Source of the DNA: PALSA-612 sp963791225
GTDB lineage: Bacteria; Actinomycetota; Thermoleophilia; Gaiellales; Gaiellaceae
NCBI GenBank assembly: GCA_963791225.1
Contig: CAWBRV010000003.1
Coordinates: 62,001 to 126,000, forward strand
DNA length: 64,000 bases
Direction: 5' to 3'
The stretch's first letter is position 1; every line of letters begins with the position of its first letter. The notes below the pieces were generated by a model that saw only the letters and a program-made list of their open reading frames with translations, did no database searches and had not been told where the DNA came from. This document shows positions 34,349-41,173 of this stretch, piece by piece. A program made the position numbers and the translations under genes.

Positions 34349-35205
34349 GCCGCCACCGCCGACGCCCGCAACTCGTCCCGGACGGCGACGAGCGCGTTGA
34401 TCGCGTCCCGCTTCATGCTGCTGTCGATCTCGTGCGGGCTGAACTTCGCGCGCTCGAACAGCGCGGTCAGCCTCGACACCGCGTCGGCGCTCGTGTTCAG
34501 CAGATCGCGGAGCACGCGCCCAAGGTACTCGAGCGGCGTTTCTGCCTCCGCCCTGGGGAGGCCGGCGCCCGCGAGCGTCCGCTCCATGCGCGCGTACGTC
34601 GCGATCACCGCGCGGCGGGGGTCCTTCTCGGCGCGCAGGTCGTCGAGCGAGTCGTCGAGGACGGCGGAGAGCTGGGCTGCGAGCTCGGCCTCCGTCGGTA
34701 TGTGGCGGATCGGTTTCCGGAACAGGGTGTACGTGATCACGACCGCGCCGGCGCCCGCGATCGACAGGACCACGATTGCCGGCAACCAGTCGAAGGGGAT
34801 CTTCTTGCCGGGCTTGTTCGGCTTCACGGGCCCCGTCGGTAGGACGATCGGCGTCTGGGTCTGCTTCTTGCCGTGGTCGTTGCTCGAGTAGAAACGCTCG
34901 GCCGCGATGACGGCTATGAGCATGAAGACGAGGCCGATCACGAGCCCCCACATGGAGTTTCGCCTTCCCCGGCGGCCTGACCGGACGGAATCGGCCCGGG
35001 TCGAGACGACGATCCAGACCGCCACCGGGAAGCTGAGCAGGAACAGTGCGAGGAACCCGATCAGGACGAACTCCCAGATGAGGTTCGAGTTGACCCCGTG
35101 CGTCGTCCCGCCGCCGGCCGGAGAGTGCGCGCGACTGGCGACCGCGACCAGGACGACGAGGCCGAGAAGCGCCCCCGCGAGCCACAGGTTCCGGCGAGTT
35201 GCCAT
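34345..35205 (-). CDS. DUF4129 domain membrane protein
   Basis: The 286-residue protein has an N-terminal helix, two more helices between residues 40 and 110, one around 145-165, and a soluble C-terminal DUF4129 domain. Its hallmark is R-R-A-V-I-A-T-Y-A-R-M-E-R-T-L-A-x-A-G-L-P-R, then E-T-P-L-E-Y-L-G-R-V-L. DUF4129 is typically linked to transglutaminase, MoxR and DUF58 genes. No transglutaminase-like gene is in the cluster. It is the first gene of the operon and starts at ATG 35205. Confidence 0.85.
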   Translation of the reverse strand: MATRRNLWLAGALLGLVVLVAVASRAHSPAGGGTTHGVNSNLIWEFVLIGFLALFLLSFPVAVWIVVSTRADSVRSGRRGRRNSMWGLVIGLVFMLIAVIAAERFYSSNDHGKKQTQTPIVLPTGPVKPNKPGKKIPFDWLPAIVVLSIAGAGAVVITYTLFRKPIRHIPTEAELAAQLSAVLDDSLDDLRAEKDPRRAVIATYARMERTLAGAGLPRAEAETPLEYLGRVLRDLLNTSADAVSRLTALFERAKFSPHEIDSSMKRDAINALVAVRDELRASAVAA

Positions 35206-35244
35206 GCCCGAGAACTTAGACGACTCGGGGCCCGATAAGTGGGC

Positions 35245-36594
35245 TCAGGCCTCGGCCAGCGCGGCCCGCGTGCGAACGCGGCGGTAGACGAACCCGCCCA
35301 CTGCCGCGAGCGCGAACGAGGCTCCGAAAGCCGGGAGCGACGCGGTGAAGGTGACGTAGCCTGGATGCGTGTGGGCGACCAGGTCGGTCCACCAGTTCGG
35401 CCCGACGGGCGCCAGCCACTGGTAGAGGCAGAAGCCGACGACCCAGGCGGCGATCTGCTCGAATCGGAACGCGGGCGCGGCGAAGATGTCCTGCTCGCGG
35501 TAATGCGCCCCGGCCGTGAGCCAGTCGGCGAGCAGCACGCCGAAGAGCGGGATGAAGAACGACCCGAGCAGGTAGAGGAAGTTCTGGTAGTTGCCCAGGT
35601 CGAGCGCGAGCGCGAGCCCGGTCGCGGCGACGGACACGATCGTGATCAGCAGTCGCTGCGACACGCGCGGAAGCAGGTTCTGGATCGAGACCGCGGTCGA
35701 GTAGATGTCGGCGAACGCCTTCTCGCTCTCGTCGATCGTGATCGCCGCGAGCGCGACGAGCGCCACGCCGCCCGCGGCCGCGACGCCCGCCGGGAGCGAC
35801 TGCGCGTCGGCGATCCCGCGCGCGAGCACGACCAGGATGCCGAGCCCGATGCACCAGATCGTCGGCGCGAGGTAGCCGAGCCCCGCGCCCCAGAACGCGC
35901 TCCGCCGCGAGCGGGAGAAGCGCGTGTAGTCGGCGGCGAGCGGCGTCCAGGAGACGACGCTCGCGATCACGAGGTCGATCGCCTGGCCGAAGGTCGGGAA
36001 CCCTCCCTTGCCCGGCTGCGCCCAGAACGCGTGCAGGTTCGACTTCGAGATCGCCCAGTACGTCAGGTACGCCATCGAGAAGATCAGCGCCCAGGACGCG
36101 AACTTGCGCAGGTAGCGGCGCACGAAGCCGATCGGGCCGAGCATCCCGAGCGCCCAGGAGAGGAGGCCGAACACGATCGTCCAGAACCACGTGCCCTGCC
36201 AGCCGAACAGGTGCTTCGAGAGCGCCCCGGCGGCGGTCGCGATGATGATCAGCTCGAACGTCGACCAGCCGAGATTCTGGGCGATGTTGAGGGCGGTCGG
36301 CGCGTAAGAGCCGCGCTTGCCGAGCGGCGCGCGCAGGAGCACCATCCCCGGCACGCGTCCGTCGGCGCCGATCAGCGCGGCGAGCGCGAGCAACGTGCAG
36401 CCGGCGACCGACCCGATCACGATCGCGAGCAGCGCGTCGCGCAGCGAGAGCGCCGGCACGAGCAGCGCGCCGATCACGATCACGAGCAGCGAGACGGACA
36501 GGTTCCCCCAGAGCAGGAGCGAGTCGAGGAAGCTGAAGACGCGGAACCGGTCGGGGACGGGCTCGATGCCCCACGGAGGTGTTTCGGAGCTCAT
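35245..36594 (-). CDS. NCS1-family transporter, probable thiamine-precursor (CytX-like) permease
   Basis: About 449 residues and 12 hydrophobic helices. The N-terminus G-I-E-P-V-P-D-x-x-R-x-x-x-x-x-D is typical of nucleobase:cation symporter-1 proteins. The family carries cytosine, allantoin, hydantoins or thiamine. A TPP riboswitch just upstream makes the CytX-like reading (hydroxymethylpyrimidine or related precursor) the best one. The ATG at 36594 is chosen because GGGAGCGGAA precedes it; a GTG at 36621 is a possible alternative. Confidence 0.85.
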   Translation of the reverse strand: MSSETPPWGIEPVPDRFRVFSFLDSLLLWGNLSVSLLVIVIGALLVPALSLRDALLAIVIGSVAGCTLLALAALIGADGRVPGMVLLRAPLGKRGSYAPTALNIAQNLGWSTFELIIIATAAGALSKHLFGWQGTWFWTIVFGLLSWALGMLGPIGFVRRYLRKFASWALIFSMAYLTYWAISKSNLHAFWAQPGKGGFPTFGQAIDLVIASVVSWTPLAADYTRFSRSRRSAFWGAGLGYLAPTIWCIGLGILVVLARGIADAQSLPAGVAAAGGVALVALAAITIDESEKAFADIYSTAVSIQNLLPRVSQRLLITIVSVAATGLALALDLGNYQNFLYLLGSFFIPLFGVLLADWLTAGAHYREQDIFAAPAFRFEQIAAWVVGFCLYQWLAPVGPNWWTDLVAHTHPGYVTFTASLPAFGASFALAAVGGFVYRRVRTRAALAEA

Positions 36595-36670
36595 TTCCGC
36601 TCCCGGCGGCGGCAGACCCACCGCCTCCGCTCATCTGTGAGCTCCGTCGAGCCTACGCTCATGCGCCTCC

Positions 36671-36754
36671 CTTCGCCGGTACGAACCGGATCAGGTTCAG
36701 CGGGTGTGATCTCAGCCCCGGACCCGCCGGGGCACCCCGGTGCGGGGACTCTAA
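36671..36754 (-). ncRNA. TPP (THI element) riboswitch
   Basis: On the reverse strand the conserved blocks occur in the right order: GGGGTGCC (36731-36738), CTGAGA (36710-36715), ACCC, and GAACCTGAT (36690-36698) followed by CCGGTTCGTACCGGCGAAGGGAGG. These are the TPP-binding helices of the THI element. It lies about 75 bp before the transporter gene, so high TPP should turn the transporter off. The mode (transcription or translation) is not obvious, as GGGAGG follows the aptamer. Confidence 0.92.
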
Positions 36755-37029
36755 CCGACCGCGGCCGGAGCGAGCGCGTCGCGCAGGAGGCGCAGGCCCA
36801 ACGAGAGCGGACGGCGCGTCCGTGCTCCCTCGAGCGCGCGCAGGAGCGTCGGATGCTCGTCCTCCGCGAGCGTGACCGGCCAGCCTCGCGACAGCCCGAC
36901 GAGCATCCTCTCGCGGAGCGAGACCGCCGCCGGCCAGCGCGTCTCCGGCAGCCGGTTGAGCTCGGCGAGCAGGAACTGCGTATCGGTCGGAGTGAGCACC
37001 CGGCGGCGTCCGCCGACGGTGATGATCAT
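36751..37029 (-). CDS. Hypothetical small protein, about 92 aa
   Basis: The frame from ATG 37029 encodes a helical protein: I-T-V-G-G-R-R-R-V-L-T-P-T-D-T-Q-F-L-L-A-E-L-N, then a basic helix R-E-R-M-L-V-G-L-S-R-G-W, then R-A-L-E-G-A-R-T-R-R-P. A longer frame from 37095 adds 22 residues. Its stop TAG coincides with the 5' boundary of the TPP riboswitch. Codon balance is good, but I recognise no family. Confidence 0.5.
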   Translation of the reverse strand: MIITVGGRRRVLTPTDTQFLLAELNRLPETRWPAAVSLRERMLVGLSRGWPVTLAEDEHPTLLRALEGARTRRPLSLGLRLLRDALAPAAVG

Positions 37030-37189
37030 GGGCCGCGCCTGATAGTGAGTCAGCCTGTCTCGCGAGCGTCGATAGGGCAGGTGCGCGGTATGCATCGGAT
37101 CTCAGCATGGACCAGGCGGCCGGGCATGGGCATCCCTCGTTCCGGGGGGAATTTGCATAGGAAATGCCTAGGTGTAAGATCTCGGCGCC

Positions 37190-37780
37190 ATGCGGACGAT
37201 GTCGCGGCGACAGGCGCTCGGGACGGCCCTCGTGACGGTCGGCGGGCTTGCGCTCCCGGCCGCGGTTTCGAGCGCCGCGACCACCGCCGCGCCGACCGAG
37301 GCCGACCTCGCGCAGTTTCGGCTCGCGCTCGGCACCGAGTTCCTCGGTAGCGAGTTCTACCGCCGCGCCCAGGACTCGGGGCACTTTCCGGAGCACCGCG
37401 TCCGCGACCTCGGCCGAGCGCTCGCCAACGAGCAGAGCCACCTCGCAGGTGTCTCGTCGATGCTCTCGAGCGCGGGCCAGACCGTTCCGACGGCGGACGA
37501 CTTCGACATCACCTTTCCCGCCAGGGCGTTCACCTCGCGGACACGCGTTGCCGAGCTCGGCATCGAGCTCGAGACGGCATTCCTCGGCGCCTATCTCGGC
37601 GGCGCAGCCACGTACAGCATCCCGGCGCTCGCGGCGACGGCCGCCCGGATCGCGGCCAGCCAGTCGCAGCATCTCGCACTTCACTGGACGATCGCGGATC
37701 GCCGCCCGGTCGGGCTCGCCTTCCCTGTCCCCCTCGACGTCGAGCAGGTCTCGGCCGTGATCGACAGGTATCTGACGTGA
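37190..37780 (+). CDS. Tat-exported ferritin-like domain protein
   Basis: The 196-residue protein begins with S-R-R-Q-A-L and a hydrophobic stretch, a twin-arginine signal. The rest is a four-helix-type ferritin-like domain: the E-F-L-G-S-E-F-Y motif, N-E-Q-S-H-L-A-G-V and later I-E-L-E-T-A-F-L-G-A-Y, then S-Q-S-Q-H-L-A-L. Such Glu/His pairs bind a dimetal centre in ferritin-like proteins, but this subfamily has no known activity. The stop overlaps the start of an HTH-TOBE regulator by 4 bp, and the chain continues through modABC, so it belongs to the molybdate operon. Confidence 0.8.
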   Translation: MRTMSRRQALGTALVTVGGLALPAAVSSAATTAAPTEADLAQFRLALGTEFLGSEFYRRAQDSGHFPEHRVRDLGRALANEQSHLAGVSSMLSSAGQTVPTADDFDITFPARAFTSRTRVAELGIELETAFLGAYLGGAATYSIPALAATAARIAASQSQHLALHWTIADRRPVGLAFPVPLDVEQVSAVIDRYLT

Positions 37781-38157
37781 GCGGCAAGGAGGTCTATACG
37801 GCGAGCGAGGCGGCGCGGGCGCTCGGGATCAGTCTCGACACGCTCCGTCGCTGGGACAGGGAAGGGCGAATCCTCGTGCGGCGTGACGGGGCCAACCGCC
37901 GGCTGATCCCCGCGACCGAGATCGAGCGCCTGCGCGGCGGCGGCGAGCCGCAGACGCTCAGCGCGCGGAACCGCTTCCGCGGTGTCGTCCAGGACGTCCA
38001 GGTCGAGGGGCTGCTCGCCCGCATCGAGATCGAGGTCACGGAGCCGGCGCGCGTGGTCGCGATCATCACCCGCGAGTCGGCGGAGGAGCTCGGGCTGAAG
38101 CCCGGAATGAGCGCGGCCGGCGTGATCAAGGCCACGTCGGTGATGGTGGAGCGTTGA
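37777..38157 (+). CDS. Molybdate-responsive HTH-TOBE regulator
   Basis: The 126-residue protein has an N-terminal MerR/excisionase-type helix-turn-helix (T-A-S-E-A-A-R-A-L-G-I-S, D-T-L-R-R-W-D-R-E-G-R-I) and a C-terminal TOBE/Mop domain (N-R-F-R-G-V-V, I-T-R-E-S-A-E-E-L-G-L-K-P-G, A-x-I-K-A-T-S-V) that binds molybdate. It is a compact alternative to ModE seen in actinobacteria. The GTG start overlaps the ferritin-like gene (GTGA) and the stop overlaps modA, so it is expected to regulate its own operon. Confidence 0.88.
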   Translation: MSGKEVYTASEAARALGISLDTLRRWDREGRILVRRDGANRRLIPATEIERLRGGGEPQTLSARNRFRGVVQDVQVEGLLARIEIEVTEPARVVAIITRESAEELGLKPGMSAAGVIKATSVMVER

Positions 38158-38894
38158 GGCGGTTTGCCCTCGTCCTCGTGCTCGCGGGCCTGTTCGCCTT
38201 CCCGGCCGCGGCCGGCGTCGGCGCGAGCCAGATCACGGTGTACGCCGCCTCGTCGTTGACGGAGGTGTTCCCGAAGATCGGCTCGACGGTTCGCTACAGC
38301 TTCGCAGGCTCCGACCAGCTCGCCTTCCAGATCCAGCAGGGCGCGCCCGCCGACGTCTTCGCGGCGGCGAGCCCGAAGTACCCGGACCAGCTGTACGCGC
38401 AGGGCCTGCTGCTGAAGCCGGTCGTCTTCGCGACGAACAAGCTGATCCTGCTCCTTCCCGCCTCGAACCCTGCGCACGTCGACTCGGTCTTCGACCTCAC
38501 CCGGCCCGGGATCAAGCTCGTGATCGGGCAGAAGGGCGTGCCGATCGGCGATTACACGCGCACGATCCTCAAGAACCTCGGCATCTCGACCGGCGCGCTC
38601 GCGAACGTCGTCAGCCAGGAGACGGACGTGAAGAACATCGTGGGCAAGGTCGTCCTCGGGCAGGCGGACGCGGGGCTCGTCTACGTCACGGATGCAAAGC
38701 CCGTGGCGGGGAAGGTGAAGGTCGTCCGGCTGCCGGGTTGGGCGCAGCCGAAGGTCAAGTACGAGATCGGCGTCGTCAAGGCGAGCGGCAACAGAGCCGC
38801 AGCCCAGGCGTTCGTCGCGAAAGTGCTGGCGGCGAAGGGCCGTGCGGTGCTGGCCGCCGCCGGGTTCGGTCTGCCGGCGAAGACGAAGCCTTGA
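38154..38894 (+). CDS. modA: Molybdate-binding periplasmic protein ModA
   Basis: The 246-residue protein has a hydrophobic signal peptide (residues 4-20) and the ModA core V-Y-A-A-S-S-L-T-E-V-F-P-K-I, F-x-G-S-D-x-L-A-x-Q-I-x-Q-G-A-P-A-D-V-F-A-S/A, and V-x-x-G-x-A-D-A-G-L-V-Y-x-T-D. The conserved serines and Ala-Asp-Val segment bind MoO4(2-) or WO4(2-). No lipobox is seen. The TTG start overlaps the regulator's stop (TTGA), and the stop overlaps modB in the same way. Confidence 0.92.
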   Translation: MRRFALVLVLAGLFAFPAAAGVGASQITVYAASSLTEVFPKIGSTVRYSFAGSDQLAFQIQQGAPADVFAAASPKYPDQLYAQGLLLKPVVFATNKLILLLPASNPAHVDSVFDLTRPGIKLVIGQKGVPIGDYTRTILKNLGISTGALANVVSQETDVKNIVGKVVLGQADAGLVYVTDAKPVAGKVKVVRLPGWAQPKVKYEIGVVKASGNRAAAQAFVAKVLAAKGRAVLAAAGFGLPAKTKP

Positions 38895-39715
38895 GGCGCG
38901 GCTTTCAGCTCGTGCTCGTCGCCGCGACGATGCTCGCGGTCGGCTTCCTGCTGCTTCCGATCGTCGCGATCTTCCTGCGCGTCTCCCCGGCCCATCTGTT
39001 CGCACAGCTCGGCAACCCGGTCGCGCGGGATGCCCTGCTCGTCAGCCTCAAGACGAACGCGATCGCCGAGGCCCTGATCCTGCTCGTCGGCACGCCGGCC
39101 GCGTACCTCCTCGCCAGCCGCCGTTTCAGGGGTCGGGCGCTCGTGATCACGCTCATCGAGTTGCCGCTCGTCCTTCCTCCCGCGGTGGCCGGGATCGCCC
39201 TGATCGCCACCTTCGGTCGCTTCCAGTTGCTCGGCGGGACCCTCCACCTGTTGGGTGTCGACATCGCGTTCACGCAGGCTGCCGTCGTGCTCGCGATCCT
39301 GTTCGTCGCCAGTCCGTTCTACCTGCGCCAGGGAATCGCGTCGTTCGAGGCCGTCGACCGGCCGCTGCTCGACGCCGCGCGAACGCTCGGCGCCCGCCCG
39401 CACCGTGTGTTCTTCCGTGTGGCTCTGCCGCTCGCGCTCGGCGGCCTGGGCGCGGGGGCGGCGCTCGCGTTCGCACGTGGGCTCGGCGAGTTCGGGGCGA
39501 CGATCATGTTCGCCGGCAGCCTCCGGGGGGTGACGCAGACGCTGCCGCTCGCCATCTACGCCGAGTTCGACCTCAACTTCGAGGTGGCGCTGGCGATGGG
39601 CGCGCTGCTCGTGCTCGTGAGCGGCGCGATCCTGCTTGCCGTCAAGCTCCTTCCGAGATGGATGCGCTCCGGGTCGACATCACCGTTCCCCTTCGCGCCT
39701 TCGACCTCGAGCTGA
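38891..39715 (+). CDS. modB: Molybdate ABC permease ModB
   Basis: The protein has 274 residues with six helices, the binding-protein-dependent permease arrangement. The EAA loop reads L-D-A-A-R-T-L-G-A-R-P-H-R-V-F-F-R-V-A-L-P. The motif F-A-R-G-L-G-E-F-G-A-T-I-M-F-A-G-S is diagnostic for ModB/CysT-type permeases. The start is the TTG that overlaps the modA stop. The last 20 residues overlap the start of modC by 58 bp in another frame. Confidence 0.92.
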   Translation: MRRGFQLVLVAATMLAVGFLLLPIVAIFLRVSPAHLFAQLGNPVARDALLVSLKTNAIAEALILLVGTPAAYLLASRRFRGRALVITLIELPLVLPPAVAGIALIATFGRFQLLGGTLHLLGVDIAFTQAAVVLAILFVASPFYLRQGIASFEAVDRPLLDAARTLGARPHRVFFRVALPLALGGLGAGAALAFARGLGEFGATIMFAGSLRGVTQTLPLAIYAEFDLNFEVALAMGALLVLVSGAILLAVKLLPRWMRSGSTSPFPFAPSTSS

Positions 39716-40689
39716 CGCTCGACGTCGGGCGTGAGACGCTGGCGCTCGTCGGGCCGTCCGGCGCCGGCAAGTCGACCGTGCTGCGCGCGATCGCGGGGCT
39801 CCAGCGCCCGAGCCGCGGGTTCGTGCGGGCAGGCGATCGCGACTGGTTCGACGCCGAGCGCGGGATCGACCTACCGCCGGAGGAGCGCTCGGTCGGTCTC
39901 GTGTTCCAGGAGTTCGCCCTGTTCCCGCACCTGAGCGTGCGCCGGAACGTCGAGTTCGGGGGCCGGGGCCGGACGGACGAGCTGCTCGAGCGCTTCCGAA
40001 TCGCCCAGATCGCCGACGCCCGGCCGGGGGAGATCTCGGGCGGCGAGCGGCAGCGGGTGGCGCTCGCGCGCGCGCTCGCGCGCGACCCCGAGGTGCTGCT
40101 CCTCGACGAGCCGCTCTCCGCGCTCGACGCGCATACGAAGTCGCGCGTGCGCGCCGAGCTCAGCGAGTTGCTGGATGCGTGCGGGCTGCCGGTGATCCTC
40201 GTCACGCACGACTTCGAGGACGCGGCTGCGCTCGCGGGCCGGGTGGGCGTGCTCAGGGAGGGTCAGCTCGTTCAACTCGCGGCCGCGGCCGACCTCGTCG
40301 CTTCGCCTGCCGACCCGTTCGTCGCCGGGTTGACGGGCGCCAATCTCCTCCGCGGCCACGCGCGACCCGGAGCGGGTGGGCTGACCGAGGTGGTGCTCGA
40401 GAGCGGTGCGCGTCTCTACTCGGCCGACGACGCCGAAGGGGACGTCGTCGCAGTCGTCTACCCCTGGGAGATCTCGATCGCCCGCGCGGCCGCCGACGAC
40501 TCGGCGCTGAACCACTTCGAGGGCGAGGTCCGCTCGATCGTCGCCGTCGGCAACCGGGCGCGCGTGCGAATCGGCCCGCTCACCGCCGAGCTGACGGCGT
40601 CCTCGGTCGAGCGCCTCGGCCTCGAGCCGGGCCAGCGCGCGGTGGCGTCGTTCAAGGCGACCGGAACCCGGTTGGTCCCGGCCGCCTGA
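39658..40689 (+). CDS. modC: Molybdate ABC ATPase ModC
   Basis: The 343-residue protein has Walker A G-P-S-G-A-G-K-S-T, signature S-G-G-E-R-Q-R-V, Walker B L-L-L-D-E-P-L-S-A-L-D and T-H-D-F-E-D. The C-terminal TOBE/Mop region (residues about 275-340) allows regulation by bound molybdate. It is translated from an ATG inside the end of modB. It completes the importer that would feed the molybdenum cofactor pathway, and so the formate dehydrogenase at the end of the window. Confidence 0.92.
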   Translation: MDALRVDITVPLRAFDLELTLDVGRETLALVGPSGAGKSTVLRAIAGLQRPSRGFVRAGDRDWFDAERGIDLPPEERSVGLVFQEFALFPHLSVRRNVEFGGRGRTDELLERFRIAQIADARPGEISGGERQRVALARALARDPEVLLLDEPLSALDAHTKSRVRAELSELLDACGLPVILVTHDFEDAAALAGRVGVLREGQLVQLAAAADLVASPADPFVAGLTGANLLRGHARPGAGGLTEVVLESGARLYSADDAEGDVVAVVYPWEISIARAAADDSALNHFEGEVRSIVAVGNRARVRIGPLTAELTASSVERLGLEPGQRAVASFKATGTRLVPAA

Positions 40690-40707
40690 GCGTCGTGCAG
40701 CAGAGTG

Positions 40708-40743
40708 GGGAGGAAGCGCGGGGCCGCAGTCCGCGCCCCTCCC
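40708..40743 (+). terminator. Probable terminator of the mod operon
   Basis: GGGAGG...GCGCGG pairs with CCGCGC...CCTCCC, giving two adjoining 6-bp stems with a small bulge and a 9-base loop, 19 bp beyond the modC stop. There is no U-tract, which is common in high-GC actinobacteria. Confidence 0.55.
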
Positions 40744-40882
40744 GCTAGCCGGTTGCCCTGGATCGGGTCGGCTCGGGCCGCTCGCCTTGCGAATGCACGG
40801 TTCGGGGGCGCGCGGTCATGCTCTGAGCTTGAGACGATTACGTCCCTCTTGATATCCCCCGACGGAGGGAACGAGGCCCGGC

Positions 40883-41173
40883 TCAGCGGGTTCTGGCGAA
40901 CCGGTGCACGGCGGCGAGCAGTTCCTTGCTCTTCGCATCCGCCTCGGCCGCGTCGCCCGAGGCGAGCGCCCCGGCGACGCAGTGCTGGACGTGGTCGTCG
41001 AGGATCCTGAACGCGAGGCTCTCGAGGGCGGTCGTGACGGCGCCGAGCTGCGTGAGGATGTCGATGCAGTAGCGATCCTCCTCGACCATGCGCTCGATGC
41101 CGCGCACCTGCCCCTCGATCCGGTGCAGGCGCTTGACGATCGCGTCCTTGTTCTCGGCGTAGCCGTGCGTCAC
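40883..41173 (-). CDS. csoR: Copper-sensing repressor CsoR
   Basis: The 96-residue protein is an all-helical CsoR-family protein with the copper ligands Cys36, His61 and Cys65 (R-Y-C-I-D-I-L-T-Q; H-V-Q-H-C-V-A-G-A-L), at the same numbers as the Mycobacterium protein. Cu(I) binding releases it from DNA and derepresses export. It lies directly downstream of copA, overlapping by 4 bp, and the operator is found before copA, so the repressor controls its own operon. Confidence 0.92.
   Translation of the reverse strand: MTHGYAENKDAIVKRLHRIEGQVRGIERMVEEDRYCIDILTQLGAVTTALESLAFRILDDHVQHCVAGALASGDAAEADAKSKELLAAVHRFARTR

Noticed and set aside
34891..37350. Very long forward frames such as 35239-37350 (703 codons)
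   Set aside because: They lie antisense to the NCS1 transporter and its riboswitch and are Arg/Asp/Glu-rich low-complexity, the usual shadow of a high-GC gene on the opposite strand.
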